Source: Terriglobia bacterium (lineage in GTDB: Bacteria; Acidobacteriota; Terriglobia; Terriglobales; Acidobacteriaceae). From it: a stretch of DNA of 49,730 nucleotides. The notes beneath the pieces are model-generated. The model was not told the origin of the DNA. It saw nothing but the letters and a program-made list of their open reading frames with translations, and did no database searches. A program made the position numbers and the translations under genes. Shown here piece by piece: positions 16,267 through 25,973 of the stretch (its first letter is position 1; each line of letters starts with the position of its first letter). The stretch covers positions 1 to 49,730 of the forward strand of contig JAIQFW010000059.1 in NCBI GenBank assembly GCA_020073105.1, written 5' to 3'.

Positions 16267-17310
16267 TTACGCGAACCTTACCTTTACATCCGGTCCCTTC
16301 TCCAGGTGGATGCTGTCGATGAAGCGCACTTTGCCCGTCTGCAAGGTCATAATCACCGATGAAGTTCGCGTGCCCTCGCCGAAAAAGCGCACGCCCTTCA
16401 GCAGCGCGCCTTCGGTGACGCCGGTGGCGGCGAAGATCAGTTGTTTACCCGGGGCGAGGTCTTCAGCTTCGTAAACTCGGTTCTTGTCCTTGATCCCCAT
16501 GCGCGCGATGCGCTCTTCCAACTCGGGTTTGTTGATGACTAGGCGTCCCTGCATGTAGCCGTTCAGGCAGCGGATTGCCGCAGCCGTGATGACACCTTCC
16601 GGCGCACCACCCGAACCCATGACCGCATGCACGCCGGTGCCGATGACGGCCGCCGCGATGCCCGCTGAAAGATCGCCATCGCCAATAAGCCGGATGCGTG
16701 CCCCAGCCGCACGAATCTCGGCGATCAGCTTCTCGTGACGCGGGCGGTCGAGCACGATCACCACCAGATCTTCTACGTCTCGTTCCAGCCGCTTAGCGAT
16801 GTTTTTGAGGTTATCGGCGACGGGGGCGTCGAGATCAACGGCGTCCTTGCAGGACGGTCCGACGACGATCTTGTCCATGTAGCAATCGGGTGCATTGAGC
16901 AATCCGCCGCGTTCCGACGCCGCCAGGACGGTAATCGCGCCAGGCGCGCCGGTAGCACACAAGTTGGTGCCTTCGAGCGGATCGACCGCAATGTCAACCT
17001 CAGGGACGTCGGTGCCATCGGAAAACTCGGCGCCAACCTTTTCGCCGATGTAGAGCATAGGCGCCTCGTCGCGCTCGCCTTCGCCGATGACGATGGTGCC
17101 ACGCATGGGGATCGAGTCCATGGTCTGGCGCATGGCTTCAGTGGCGACCTGGTCGGACAGCTTGCGTTCGCCCTGGCCCATGGTGTGGGCCGAAGCGATG
17201 GCGGCGACCTCCACCACCCGCAGAAAGCGCGAGGCCAGATCACTTTCGATGTTTTCCCCAAAACTGCGGACTTTGCCTCCCTTGCTCTCAGGTCGGGTGT
17301 TGGTTGCCAT
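16267..17310 (-). CDS. glpX: Class II fructose-1,6-bisphosphatase
   Basis: 347 residues from the ATG at 17310, with GGAGG 5-6 bases upstream. Removes the 1-phosphate of fructose-1,6-bisphosphate in gluconeogenesis. Family motifs are [32 protein letters not shown] (metal-binding Asp/Glu), [19 protein letters not shown] and [16 protein letters not shown]. It stands alone between convergent vapC and the divergent tRNA-Ala gene. Confidence 0.95.
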   Translation of the reverse strand: MATNTRPESKGGKVRSFGENIESDLASRFLRVVEVAAIASAHTMGQGERKLSDQVATEAMRQTMDSIPMRGTIVIGEGERDEAPMLYIGEKVGAEFSDGTDVPEVDIAVDPLEGTNLCATGAPGAITVLAASERGGLLNAPDCYMDKIVVGPSCKDAVDLDAPVADNLKNIAKRLERDVEDLVVIVLDRPRHEKLIAEIRAAGARIRLIGDGDLSAGIAAAVIGTGVHAVMGSGGAPEGVITAAAIRCLNGYMQGRLVINKPELEERIARMGIKDKNRVYEAEDLAPGKQLIFAATGVTEGALLKGVRFFGEGTRTSSVIMTLQTGKVRFIDSIHLEKGPDVKVRFA

Positions 17311-17454
17311 GCGCTCCTCCCAGAACAAACCGGCTTAGGAATATAACGCGAACGAGGGTGGGAGGGGAAGTCAGGGGAGGACGGCGGCCGGGTCTGGTCG
17401 TTCCTCGGCGCGGCTGTTAAAATTGCCTTACCCGCGCAGTTTCGTTCTGTCCGT

Positions 17455-17530
17455 GGGGCTATAGCTCAGCTGGGAGAGCGCATCGTTCGCAACGATGAGG
17501 TCGTCGGTTCGATCCCGACTAGCTCCACCA
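17455..17530 (+). tRNA. tRNA-Ala (anticodon CGC)
   Basis: 76 bases, with acceptor GGGGCTA pairing to TAGCTCC (one G-U), D-arm AGCTCAGCTGGGAGAGC, anticodon stem CATCG/CGATG with loop TTCGCAA (anticodon CGC, codon GCG), T-arm GTCGG-TTCGATC-CCGAC and an encoded CCA end. A TTAAAAT element 30-40 bases upstream could be its -10 box. Confidence 0.97.
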
Positions 17531-17714
17531 AGATCCCCTACCGCTGCCTGCCAGGGCAGTATTCCCCGCTAGCCTGATGAAGAAGGTTGCAAGAAAGTCG
17601 GTGAGGAAGAAAGGATTGCGCGCGCCCACCGTTCCCAACCGGAAGCTGCCGGGAGCGGCATCGCATGGTTCGACCAGGGGAACGAAGCTTCTTCGCTCCC
17701 CCAATCGAAACCAG

Positions 17715-18590
17715 TTAGGGAAGTACGGCCATGCCGTGGATTATCCCGTTTGAATCGGTGTAACGACCAGTCACGACCTTTGCATTGTTGAGGCCACGGC
17801 ACCGGGTTTCCGCGGAGCCTGGAAAATTGATGGTAGTGAATCTCGTACCCACCAAGATATACCCGCTGAATGGACCCGAACTGCTGGCGCCAAAGAGGCC
17901 TACCACATTGCCGCTTCTGTTGATCTTGTCGGCTGCGGTGACCCCGCTGCCAGGAACGGTAATGTCGATAAACTGACTGCCGACCACCGCAAATCCGTGC
18001 TGGACAGAGTTGCTGTCGAAATAGATACCCACCATCTGCCCGGCATCGTTGATGCCCAAAAGTTCCGTAAGCAGGGAACCCGAGGGAGCGTCGTAGATGG
18101 TGTAATTGCCGTTCTTGAAGACGAAGCCGTGGAACGCACCATCGTTGGCGTCCACGTACGTCCCCACGATCACTCCGGCGTTGTTGATGCCCCAAGCATT
18201 GGTCAGGATCGTATTGGGCGGATCAAGGGTCGTGAACTTGTTGGAACTGAAGACATAGCCGTGCTGCACCCCATTGCTGTCCACGTACCATCCCACGACC
18301 TGGTTACTGTCGTTGATGCCACGGGCAAAGGTTCCAAGAGATCCGGGGACGTCAAACGACTTGATCCTGGTGCCACCGATCAGAGCGAAGCCGTGGTTTA
18401 CGCCACTTAGATCAATGTAGTCACCGACTGCGGTGTTGGCATTGTTGACGGCATTCAGGTCGGTTTCGGAAGCGTTAGGAACATCGACTGTCTTAAAGGT
18501 TGCTGCTTGGACTGTAGCAGCGCTCAGCGTAAAGGCGAGAGCTACAGACAAACAGGTGAGAAGCAAAATTCCAGTTCTGTGCTTTGGCAT
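17715..18590 (-). CDS. Secreted six-repeat HAF-like beta-propeller protein
   Basis: 291 residues from the ATG at 18590 (MPKHRTGILL), with AGGAGG 7 bases upstream. A signal peptide ends near TVQAA. Six repeats of about 45 residues follow the pattern GINxxGxxVGxYxDxxGxxHGFxxxxGxxTTxDxPG, close to the HAF/DUF3466-type repeat. Six copies fit a six-bladed propeller. It has no catalytic motif and no membrane anchor. It is a paralogue of the next gene upstream, repeat for repeat. Function unknown; export is the only firm prediction. Confidence 0.75.
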   Translation of the reverse strand: MPKHRTGILLLTCLSVALAFTLSAATVQAATFKTVDVPNASETDLNAVNNANTAVGDYIDLSGVNHGFALIGGTRIKSFDVPGSLGTFARGINDSNQVVGWYVDSNGVQHGYVFSSNKFTTLDPPNTILTNAWGINNAGVIVGTYVDANDGAFHGFVFKNGNYTIYDAPSGSLLTELLGINDAGQMVGIYFDSNSVQHGFAVVGSQFIDITVPGSGVTAADKINRSGNVVGLFGASSSGPFSGYILVGTRFTTINFPGSAETRCRGLNNAKVVTGRYTDSNGIIHGMAVLP

Positions 18591-18704
18591 TGGCAGCCTC
18601 CTGAGACTGTGGGCGACCATGGTATGCATAAGGCTGGCAGGTGTCAAGCTGTGTTATTGTGTAAATCCCGCGTCGGGCGCGGTCTTTCATGGGGCCAGGC
18701 GAAC

Positions 18705-19592
18705 TTAGGGTGTGCCCAGAAAACCGTGGACCACCCCGCTTACGTCGGTGTGACGGCCTACGATTGCCCCGCCCTTGTTGACACCCCGAATTCGGGTGTC
18801 CGAGGCCCCGGGAAACGTGACCTTTGTAAAAGCACGCTTGACCAGGACATACCCGCTGAATGGGCCTCGCCCATCGGGGCCGTAAAACCCCACGATCTCC
18901 CCACCGTCAGTAATCCGCTCGGCCGCCGTCCAGGCACTGCCGGGGTAGTCAATAGAGAAGAATTTCCCATCGGCCAGAGCCAATCCATGCTGTACACCAT
19001 TGGAGTCGTCGTAGATGCCGGACATCTGACCGGCGTTGTTGATCCCCGTGAGTTCGGTGAGGATCCCGCCAGGTGCGTTGTAGGTGGTGTAGGTTCCGCC
19101 GTTGTACGTGAACCCGTGGTGGAGATGGCTCTGGTCCAGATACGCGCCTACGATCACGCCCACGTTGTTGATGCTCCAGGCGTTGGTTTGGATGGAGCCC
19201 GGAGGATCCAGCGTGGTCAACTTGCTGCCACTCAGCAGGAAGCCATGGGTGACGAAGTTGTGGTCGATGTACCACCCGACGATTTGATTGTGATCGTTGA
19301 TGCCGTAGGCGAATGTCCCCTCGGAGTTGGGGGCGTCGTAAAAGTGGAACCTACCCTGGATTAATCCGAAAGCGTGGCTTACCCCGCCGGAGTCAAGGTA
19401 AAAGCCCACCACAACCCCGGCCCGGTTGATGGCGTTGCAGTCGGTCTCAGTAGCGCCAGGAACATCTACCCCGGTGAGTGCGTCCTGGGCTCGAACTTCC
19501 GCCGGGCCCACCACAAGCAGGACCGACAAGAGAGACGCAAGGCGAATCGCAAGCACTCGGAGCTCCGGGATGGGAAATGTGCGGAACGGCAT
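18705..19592 (-). CDS. Secreted six-repeat HAF-like beta-propeller protein, paralogue
   Basis: 295 residues from the ATG at 19592; GTG at 19598 is also possible and no strong Shine-Dalgarno sequence is seen. A signal peptide ends near EVRAQ. Six repeats align one-to-one with those of the downstream gene; for example, repeat 3 has AWSINNVGVIVGAYLD against AWGINNAGVIVGTYVD, and repeat 5 has the degenerate GPFSGY in both. This means the whole gene was duplicated, not single repeats. No membrane segment after the signal. Confidence 0.75.
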   Translation of the reverse strand: MPFRTFPIPELRVLAIRLASLLSVLLVVGPAEVRAQDALTGVDVPGATETDCNAINRAGVVVGFYLDSGGVSHAFGLIQGRFHFYDAPNSEGTFAYGINDHNQIVGWYIDHNFVTHGFLLSGSKLTTLDPPGSIQTNAWSINNVGVIVGAYLDQSHLHHGFTYNGGTYTTYNAPGGILTELTGINNAGQMSGIYDDSNGVQHGLALADGKFFSIDYPGSAWTAAERITDGGEIVGFYGPDGRGPFSGYVLVKRAFTKVTFPGASDTRIRGVNKGGAIVGRHTDVSGVVHGFLGTP

Positions 19593-19631
19593 AAGCACCA
19601 GCTTACGCCGCTCCGATTCGGACCTGGTCCA

Positions 19632-20876
19632 TTACGGCGTGAATTTGAACACCACGCCTTGGGTGTCCCTTCCACCGGACACGGTCGTTCCGTAAAGATC
19701 GCCCTTGCTATCGGGGGTCAAGCCGTAGTAGGGGTAGCCTCCGTCGGGGGACTCTCCGAAGCGATGCAGAATGCGCTCCTGCACTCCACCACCCTGTCTG
19801 GGACTCAGCTCGAAAACCGTGCCACAGTCGCATCCCGGGTTTCCACCCATCGAGGTCGTACCGTAAAGATTTCCGGCCTTGTCAAAGACCAGGGTGGTGG
19901 TGGTGTTGCTTCCGTCCGTGCCACCTTTAAAGTTGTACAACACAATCTCTTTCTTACGGGTGAAGTCCAGCTCGAAAACGGAGCCCATTCCGTTCTTGCC
20001 GCCGTAGTACGTTGTTCCGTAGAGATTGCCGTGGGCGTCCGCAATCAGGCCACCGTAAGGAAAGCCCGCATCAGGTTGCCCCTTGAAAGCGTAAAGCGTG
20101 GTCATCTTCCATCCGCCGCCTTGAATGGGAGACAGCCGGAACGCGGTGCCGGCGCCGAAGGCGCCGCCCAGCTCAGTGACTCCGAATAGGTTGCCGCTTC
20201 CATCGCGCAGCAACGCGCCGAGCGAGCCGACCGCGCCATCGTTGCCGCCGGTGAAACTGTGGATCACCGTCTGCTGCCACCCACCACCTCTCACCGGAGA
20301 AATCTGGTACACCACGCCGACCGCATTGGCGCCCCCGTCGGGAGTGGTGCCATAGAAGTTGCCATTACCATCGGAAACCAGCGCGCCACCCGGCCCGAAC
20401 CCGTCATCGCCGCCAGTGAAGCTATACATGACCGTTTCGTTCCAGGTGCCACCGGCGTTGCTCAGCATGTAAACCACGCCGCAGCCATCGCCGGAACAGA
20501 TCCCGCCAAACCCGCCCGCGACCGTGGTGCCGTAGAGATTGCCTTTCGAATCCACGACCACGCCACCGTAGGGGTTTTTCCCGGTAGTAAAACAGTCGAA
20601 GCTGAACAAGACGCTTTCCGTGAAGCGACCGCCTGAAGGCGTCAGCTGGAAGACCGTGCCACAGCCAAAGTCGCCTCCCGTGACGGTTGTGCCATAACCA
20701 TTGCCCGATGCGTCGAAGGTCAACGCGGTGGCCGGGTCGCCTCCGTCGAGACCGCCGGTAAAGCTGTACAGCAACTTTCCGTTACTTGCCGCCCAGGAAC
20801 TGCCCACCAGCAGCACGGCCACAGCGGCCACTACCCAAGCGTGATTTATGAAATGCATGAATTGTCGAGTTCTCAT
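19632..20876 (-). CDS. Secreted GloVer-repeat protein without TIG domain
   Basis: 414 residues. The start is the ATG at 20876; the next Met (20858) has no Shine-Dalgarno sequence. A signal peptide ends near SSWAA. Seven repeats of YGTTxxGG...GxVFxLxP follow, several with Cys insertions (GGFGGICSGDGCG, NPGCDCGTVF). Unlike the two GloVer proteins at 0.7-3.9 kb it ends right after the seventh repeat, with no Ig-like tail. The 39-bp gap to the HAF-like gene downstream suggests a shared transcript. Confidence 0.78.
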   Translation of the reverse strand: MRTRQFMHFINHAWVVAAVAVLLVGSSWAASNGKLLYSFTGGLDGGDPATALTFDASGNGYGTTVTGGDFGCGTVFQLTPSGGRFTESVLFSFDCFTTGKNPYGGVVVDSKGNLYGTTVAGGFGGICSGDGCGVVYMLSNAGGTWNETVMYSFTGGDDGFGPGGALVSDGNGNFYGTTPDGGANAVGVVYQISPVRGGGWQQTVIHSFTGGNDGAVGSLGALLRDGSGNLFGVTELGGAFGAGTAFRLSPIQGGGWKMTTLYAFKGQPDAGFPYGGLIADAHGNLYGTTYYGGKNGMGSVFELDFTRKKEIVLYNFKGGTDGSNTTTTLVFDKAGNLYGTTSMGGNPGCDCGTVFELSPRQGGGVQERILHRFGESPDGGYPYYGLTPDSKGDLYGTTVSGGRDTQGVVFKFTP

Positions 20877-21082
20877 TTCCCCTGGCCTCCACTCAAATGT
20901 CCCTTCCGAGCGACGACACGTGCCACGACAGAGGTCACTCCGGCCCGGGCAGCTCAGGGATTCGCTGGGAGAAAGCGCGGGAGTACTCCCTTGCTAGACT
21001 GCGCGGTTCGGAGGCAACCTGCGAGCGGGCGTATTGTGTCACGAATCGGGCCGGGATTCAATGCAGACAAGGCTTTTGGGGC

Positions 21083-21116
21083 AAGAAATATCCCCCGGAT
21101 CAAGACGATCCGGGGG
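21083..21116 (-). terminator. Likely terminator of the NHL-repeat gene
   Basis: A perfect 10-bp stem CCCCCGGATC (21092-21101) and GATCCGGGGG (21107-21116) with a 5-base loop lies 25 bases beyond the stop of the NHL gene. On the minus strand the stem is followed by ATATTTCTT, a moderate T-rich tract. Confidence 0.7.
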
Positions 21117-21140
21117 AATGTTTTGTTAAGGTTTTCGGTC

Positions 21141-24100
21141 TTATTGTACGGTCAGGGTCACCGTTGTGGTCTTGGCTGTACCCGCCGCCGGCGTGGCCGT
21201 CACGGTGATCGTGTAAGTGTCAGCGGGAGTGCCGGGTGTGCCGCCGCCACCGCCTCCACCGTTATTGGTGCTGCTCCCCCCGCCGCAAGCGACCAGGAAC
21301 AGCAGGCCTGCGACCACCAGGAACATCAGGATGTAGCTGACCAGTTTCTTGCGCTTGGGAGCGGCCATGCCTGCGCTGCTCAGCAGCATCGCTGGCAGCA
21401 GCAGCCACACCGCGTACATCGGCAGCGACCGGTGCCCAATCGCGGGTGTGGTCAGCGCCGCGACCGCCGCGGTGGTGGTGATGGTCAACGTGGATGGCCC
21501 GCTACCTGTGGGCAGAGACGTTGGGCTTAACCCGCATCCCGGTGCCCGCGAGGGCGTCGGCGATACCGAGCAAGTCAACGTGATGGCAGAGTTGAAGCCG
21601 TTCTGGGCGGTGATAGTGATCGTCGAAGTCGCTGAATGCCCAGCGGTCACAGTTGCCGGGTTAGCAGCGGTCGCATCGATCGTGAAGTCCGGCGCCAGTG
21701 CATTCACCACTTGGTTTAGGACTGACGAGGTGCTGGGAGCAAAAGTCGCGTCGCCGCTGTACACCGCGGTGATGCTGTGCGTTCCTACACTTAGGCTGGA
21801 GGTGGCTAGAATTGCACTTCCCCCGGCGAGAGCCACGGGACTCCCCAATGGCGCCACTCCATCCTTGAAGGTAATCGTGCCCGTGGGTGTGCCACCCGTC
21901 CCAGTAACTGTTGCCGTGAACGTCACCGACTGGCCTGAGGTGGATGGGTTTTGTGACGAGCCCAAAGCTGTGGATGTGGTGACAGTGCCAGTTCCAGTCC
22001 CAGACAGACTAACGCTTTGCGGGCTGTCTGCAGCGTCGTCCGCGATGCTCAGCGATGCCCCGCGCGACCCGGTAGCCGTAGGGGTGAAGGTCACGTCGAT
22101 GTCGCAACTTGCTCCCGCGGCCAGCGACGCGCCGCAGCTGTTAGATGAGATAGCAAAGTCCCCGGCATCCGCCCCGGTGATCGTGATGCTCGAAATCGCC
22201 AACGCTGAGAGATTGCCATCATTCGTGAGGGTTACCGTCTGGGATGAACTGGTGGTGTTCAGCACCTGCGGCGGGAACGTCAGGCTCGTGGGCGATGGCG
22301 TTGCCGTCGGGGCCGTAGCTAAGATCCCCCCAACGCTCCGCGCACGCCAAGTGTAGAAGTCGGTGATCAGCAAATCCCCGGCGGAATTGGCACCGAGACC
22401 CAGAGGTTGCGCCAGTTGGGCGCTGAGGGCCGGAACGCCATCTCCCAGATAGCCCCGGAACCCGCTACCCACCACAGTGTCGATGTCTCCTGGGCCGATG
22501 ACCTTTGTATCCACAGTGATCGGATTTGCCCCGGTGTTCACCGCACGGATCACAAAGTCACCCGAGTCTGCAATGAAAACGGTTCCTCCATAATCCACGA
22601 ACATGTCGAAGGGTTGCGCCAGAAGCGCTGATGTGGCCGTGCCGCCATCGCCGCAGCTCGCACTGACACAAGGCGCTCCGGTGCCGGCGATGGTAGAGAT
22701 ATTGCCGGCGGTGTCCACTTTGCGAATCCGATGGTCTTGCGTGTCGGCGATGTAGATGTTCCCGGAACGGTCCACCGCAACCCCGCTCGGACCGTTGAGT
22801 TGTGCGCTGGTAGCCGCGCCGCCGTCGCCGCACGGGTCGGTGGAAACGGCACAAGCGGTCCCATCCCCGGCAACCGTGTCGATGTTACCCGGATCAATCG
22901 AGACGCCCGCCACCGTGATTTGGGACGCTTGCGTATTTACAACCCGGATCACATTGTTGTCGGTATCGGCAATGTACATATTGCCGGTACTGTCCAAAGC
23001 CATGCCGCGCGGTTGATTGAGCTCGGCGTTGGTAGCAACGTCCTGGTCCCCAGAATAGCCCGGTTGATTTACCTGGCCCGCCACGGTAGTGATCACTCCG
23101 TTGGCCGCAACTTTCCGGATGGCCGAGTCCTGATAGTCGACGATTAGAATGTTCCCCGAGGTGTCCAATACCACATCGGAGGGGGCTGAGAGCTGGGCGG
23201 CAGTCGCTTGGCCATTGTCGCCGCAGGTAAGATTCAGGCAAAACGCCCCATTTCCAGCAACCGTCGTGATGGTGTGGGCGGGGATCGCGACGTTGGCCAC
23301 CGTGATCTGAGAGTTCTGGTTGTTGACCACGCGTATACGGTTGTTCCCCGCATCAGCGATGAAGAGGTTGCCCGAAGTGTCCGTGGTCACTCCCGATGGA
23401 TTGCGCAGCGCGGCATCGGTGGGCACCCCAGTAACGTCTGGATAGTCACCGGAGAAGCCCACAGAGGGCACCCCGTTTAGAAGAAAGGAAAGATTGCCCG
23501 CGAAAGTGTCAATGTTCCCACCGGTCACCTTGCGGATGGCGTCGTTGTTCTGATCGGCGATAAAGAGGTTGTGGGAGCTGTCTACGAACACGCCGCTAGG
23601 GGTGTCAAGTTCGGCGCTGGTAGCAGGGTTACCATCGCCGTCAAAGCCTTGCGTGCCGTCTCCCGCAACGGTCGAGATGTTACCGCCCGTAACTTCGCGA
23701 ATGCGAAAGTCGGCGCTGTCAGCGATATAGAGGTTGGAACCGTCAAGAAACAGGCCAATCGGAAGGTGCAATTGGGCGCTGGTCGCAGCGGCGCCGTCGC
23801 CGCACGCGGTTGTGGGGTCGGCGCACACCGTCCCATTCCCGGCGAAGGCGTTAATCTTGCTGTCCGCGGCTGTAACCTCACGCACCCGCTGATCGCTCGT
23901 GTCTGCAATGAAAATGTTTCCAGAGCCGTCAACCACCACGCCTTCGGGGAAATTGAGATCCGCTCCGGGTGCAGTGGCCAAGCCGCCATCGCCGCACGCG
24001 GTCGTCGGATCGGCGCAGGGTACGCCAGTGCCGGCAACCGTGCTGATGTTACCGGTCGCTATGTCCACCTTGCGAATCTTGTTGTCTCCTGTATCAGCAA

Positions 24101-24680
24101 TGAAAATATTGCCGGAGCCGTCAACGAACACACCGGCCGGAGCATTCAGATGCGCATCTACGGCGAGCCCACTGTCGCCGCACGCCGTCGTCGGGTCAGG
24201 ACACGCGGTTCCATCGCCGGCGATGGTGTTGATCCCGTTTGCAGGAACCGTTAGTCCGCCGATGGTAACCGGGGTTCCAGTTGGGTTGACAACACGAATG
24301 ACGTTGTTCGCAGTATCTGCTACGTAAACGTTCCCTGCGCCGTCTACCGCTACGCCTTCGGGGGAACTCAGGGATGCTTTAGCCGCCCCGTCGGTGACGC
24401 CATCAAGGGTGTACCCGCTGACAATGTTTCCGGCGAGTACGGTCAACGTGCCGCTCCCGTCAATCTTGAAGACACGGCTGGTCAGCGTGTCCGTGATATA
24501 GGTGTTCGTTCCATCCTGGACCACGCCCCAGGGCACACCGATGCTCGACTTGGTCGCTGGCAAATTATTCGGTCCGCCGCCGGCCAGGGTGCTGATGGTG
24601 TTCTGGGCCTGGGTCGCCACCGCGAACAAGGTAAACAGGAAAGCTGCGACCGCCGAGATTGTGATTGGGTTCTTGCGCAT
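21141..24680 (-). CDS. Large secreted NHL-repeat protein with Ig-like domains and C-terminal membrane segments
   Basis: 1179 residues from the ATG at 24680 (MRKNPITISA), with GGGAGGG 9 bases upstream. After a signal peptide come twelve NHL repeats (PxGVxVDxxGNxxIADxxNxxIRKV), enough for two six-bladed propellers, up to about residue 790. Many repeats carry a Cys pair of the form ACPDPTTACGD or VCADPTTACGD. An ASPM/SPD-2/Hydin-like domain (LTFPPQVLNTTSSSQTVTLTNDG in outline) follows, then a bacterial Ig-like domain 3 (GTPTGTITFKDG, AVYSGD). Near the C-terminus are two hydrophobic segments, the second ending FLVACGGGSS, which resembles a lipobox but is internal, followed by a glycine stretch and a last beta-rich tail. 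Probably anchored in the envelope. Confidence 0.8.
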   Translation of the reverse strand: MRKNPITISAVAAFLFTLFAVATQAQNTISTLAGGGPNNLPATKSSIGVPWGVVQDGTNTYITDTLTSRVFKIDGSGTLTVLAGNIVSGYTLDGVTDGAAKASLSSPEGVAVDGAGNVYVADTANNVIRVVNPTGTPVTIGGLTVPANGINTIAGDGTACPDPTTACGDSGLAVDAHLNAPAGVFVDGSGNIFIADTGDNKIRKVDIATGNISTVAGTGVPCADPTTACGDGGLATAPGADLNFPEGVVVDGSGNIFIADTSDQRVREVTAADSKINAFAGNGTVCADPTTACGDGAAATSAQLHLPIGLFLDGSNLYIADSADFRIREVTGGNISTVAGDGTQGFDGDGNPATSAELDTPSGVFVDSSHNLFIADQNNDAIRKVTGGNIDTFAGNLSFLLNGVPSVGFSGDYPDVTGVPTDAALRNPSGVTTDTSGNLFIADAGNNRIRVVNNQNSQITVANVAIPAHTITTVAGNGAFCLNLTCGDNGQATAAQLSAPSDVVLDTSGNILIVDYQDSAIRKVAANGVITTVAGQVNQPGYSGDQDVATNAELNQPRGMALDSTGNMYIADTDNNVIRVVNTQASQITVAGVSIDPGNIDTVAGDGTACAVSTDPCGDGGAATSAQLNGPSGVAVDRSGNIYIADTQDHRIRKVDTAGNISTIAGTGAPCVSASCGDGGTATSALLAQPFDMFVDYGGTVFIADSGDFVIRAVNTGANPITVDTKVIGPGDIDTVVGSGFRGYLGDGVPALSAQLAQPLGLGANSAGDLLITDFYTWRARSVGGILATAPTATPSPTSLTFPPQVLNTTSSSQTVTLTNDGNLSALAISSITITGADAGDFAISSNSCGASLAAGASCDIDVTFTPTATGSRGASLSIADDAADSPQSVSLSGTGTGTVTTSTALGSSQNPSTSGQSVTFTATVTGTGGTPTGTITFKDGVAPLGSPVALAGGSAILATSSLSVGTHSITAVYSGDATFAPSTSSVLNQVVNALAPDFTIDATAANPATVTAGHSATSTITITAQNGFNSAITLTCSVSPTPSRAPGCGLSPTSLPTGSGPSTLTITTTAAVAALTTPAIGHRSLPMYAVWLLLPAMLLSSAGMAAPKRKKLVSYILMFLVVAGLLFLVACGGGSSTNNGGGGGGGTPGTPADTYTITVTATPAAGTAKTTTVTLTVQ

Positions 24681-25070
24681 GACTACTGGTCCCTCCCCAT
24701 GGGAAACCCCTGGATTCGAATTGTTGCGCTGACTTTGTCCCCTCGCTGTCGAATGCACTGTTAAGATCAGGCCCTTTTGCCGTCCGGACACACACCACCC
24801 GCCCGTGGATCCGGAGGATATGGTTGCTTTCGGTTGTGCGTCGTCACTGTTGTTTTGAACTGGCCAGGGGAGCTGACTACTCTGAGGAGCAGAGGTCGAG
24901 CAAGTGGTTTTCTACCATCCGGGTTGGCAAATGTCAAAGAAATACAGCCATTTAGAGACCATAGACTCCGCTGGCATGGAGTCTAAATAGAGGTTGGCAG
25001 CGGCCTGTAGGTTTTGGTGCACCCAATCGCGGCTCGCCTCCCGGACAATCGCCGGGCCGGGGGGCTATCC
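24681..25070. other. Intergenic region with one hairpin
   Basis: 390 bases between the NHL gene start and the znuB stop; both flanking genes are on the minus strand. The only structure I see is TAGACTCC (24962-24969) pairing with GGAGTCTA (24978-24985), without a T-run. No convincing promoter or gene. Confidence 0.5.
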
Positions 25071-25961
25071 CTAGCGCCGCTCTTGCAGGACCGGCTGCGC
25101 GACTTGCTCCTGAGAAGCGGCGCCGTGCAGATCATGCGCCTTGCGTCCGTGGAAAAAGAACAGGTGAATGAAGAACATCAGAATCAAGACCCCGCCAAAG
25201 GTGCAGACAATGGTGGCGCCGGTAGGTAAGTCGAGCAGAACGGAAAAGTAAACTCCCAGGGCGGAAACCAGAGTCCCCATGGTCCAGCCGATCACCAGCC
25301 GCCGTCCGATCCGGTCGGCGAACAGCATGGCGCCCACCGAAGGCACAATCAGGTAACAGAACACCAGCAGCACGCCGGCGATCGCTACCGAAGACGTAAC
25401 CACAAAGCCGAAGGAGGCGTAAAAAAGAAAATCCCAGAAACGAATGTTCAGGCCCTTGGCCTCCGCCGCAGCCGGATTGGTCGAGATGAGCAGAAATTGC
25501 TGGCGGAAGATGTAGTGAAACAAACCGATCGCACCGTACAGGATCGCCGTCTTGGTGACCTCATGCATCGAGACCGCGAGAATGTTACCCACCAGCATGT
25601 CCTTGAGGTGCTCGGTTTCGCCCGTGGCTTTGCTCATGGTCAGAATGGCCAGGGCCGACGCGACCGCGTAGGCAATGCCAATGAAGGCTTCCTGCGGGAT
25701 GTGGCCACGGCGAGTGCGGGCAAAGGCAAAGATGGCGGCGCCGACAAAGGTGAATCCCAGGCTCAGCCAGTACGCGCCCCCGTTGTGCGGATCCATGCCG
25801 ACCAGGATGGCGACCGTGGCGCCTAACGCCGCAATCTGGGCCAGCGCCAGGTCTACGAAAATGACTCCGCGCTCCACCACGTGCACGCCCAAATAAGCGT
25901 GGATACCGGTCAGAATCAGGCTGGCCAGGAATGGCGCCAGCAGGAACGGCAGAATCTCCAT
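25071..25961 (-). CDS. znuB: Metal (zinc/manganese) ABC transporter permease
   Basis: 296 residues with eight or nine hydrophobic segments. An ABC-3 family membrane permease for Zn2+ or Mn2+ uptake. Family landmarks are HAYLGVHVVERGVIFVDLALAQ near the N-terminus (outline) with AQIAALG, the coupling-helix region ISTNPAAAEAKGLN, and VTSSVAIAGVLLVFCYLIVP. The cytoplasmic tail is His-rich only weakly (FHGRKAHDLHG). It starts 12 bases after the znuA stop, hence one operon. No ATPase gene (ZnuC) is found in the neighbourhood. Confidence 0.9.
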   Translation of the reverse strand: MEILPFLLAPFLASLILTGIHAYLGVHVVERGVIFVDLALAQIAALGATVAILVGMDPHNGGAYWLSLGFTFVGAAIFAFARTRRGHIPQEAFIGIAYAVASALAILTMSKATGETEHLKDMLVGNILAVSMHEVTKTAILYGAIGLFHYIFRQQFLLISTNPAAAEAKGLNIRFWDFLFYASFGFVVTSSVAIAGVLLVFCYLIVPSVGAMLFADRIGRRLVIGWTMGTLVSALGVYFSVLLDLPTGATIVCTFGGVLILMFFIHLFFFHGRKAHDLHGAASQEQVAQPVLQERR

Positions 25962-25973
25962 AGTGCTCCTTCG

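Noticed and set aside
17577-17753. A 58-codon plus-strand frame of a basic peptide (MKKVARKSVRKKG...) just after tRNA-Ala.
   Set aside because: No Shine-Dalgarno sequence, it overlaps the 3' end of the minus-strand propeller gene, and no family is recognised.
21349-22356. Long open frame antisense to the NHL gene (335 codons), and similar antisense frames over GloVer, GH15 and mqnE.
   Set aside because: Shadow frames in GC-rich repeat genes; low-complexity products, no Shine-Dalgarno sequence and no family features.
22600-24250. Regular near-identical DNA segments that could suggest a CRISPR array.
   Set aside because: They encode in-frame NHL repeats with degenerate, coding-constrained sequence; there is no fixed repeat-spacer length and no cas gene.
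17455-24680. Genomic island integrated at tRNA-Ala.
   Set aside because: No integrase and no duplicated tRNA 3' end found; the neighbouring propeller cluster alone is not evidence of integration.
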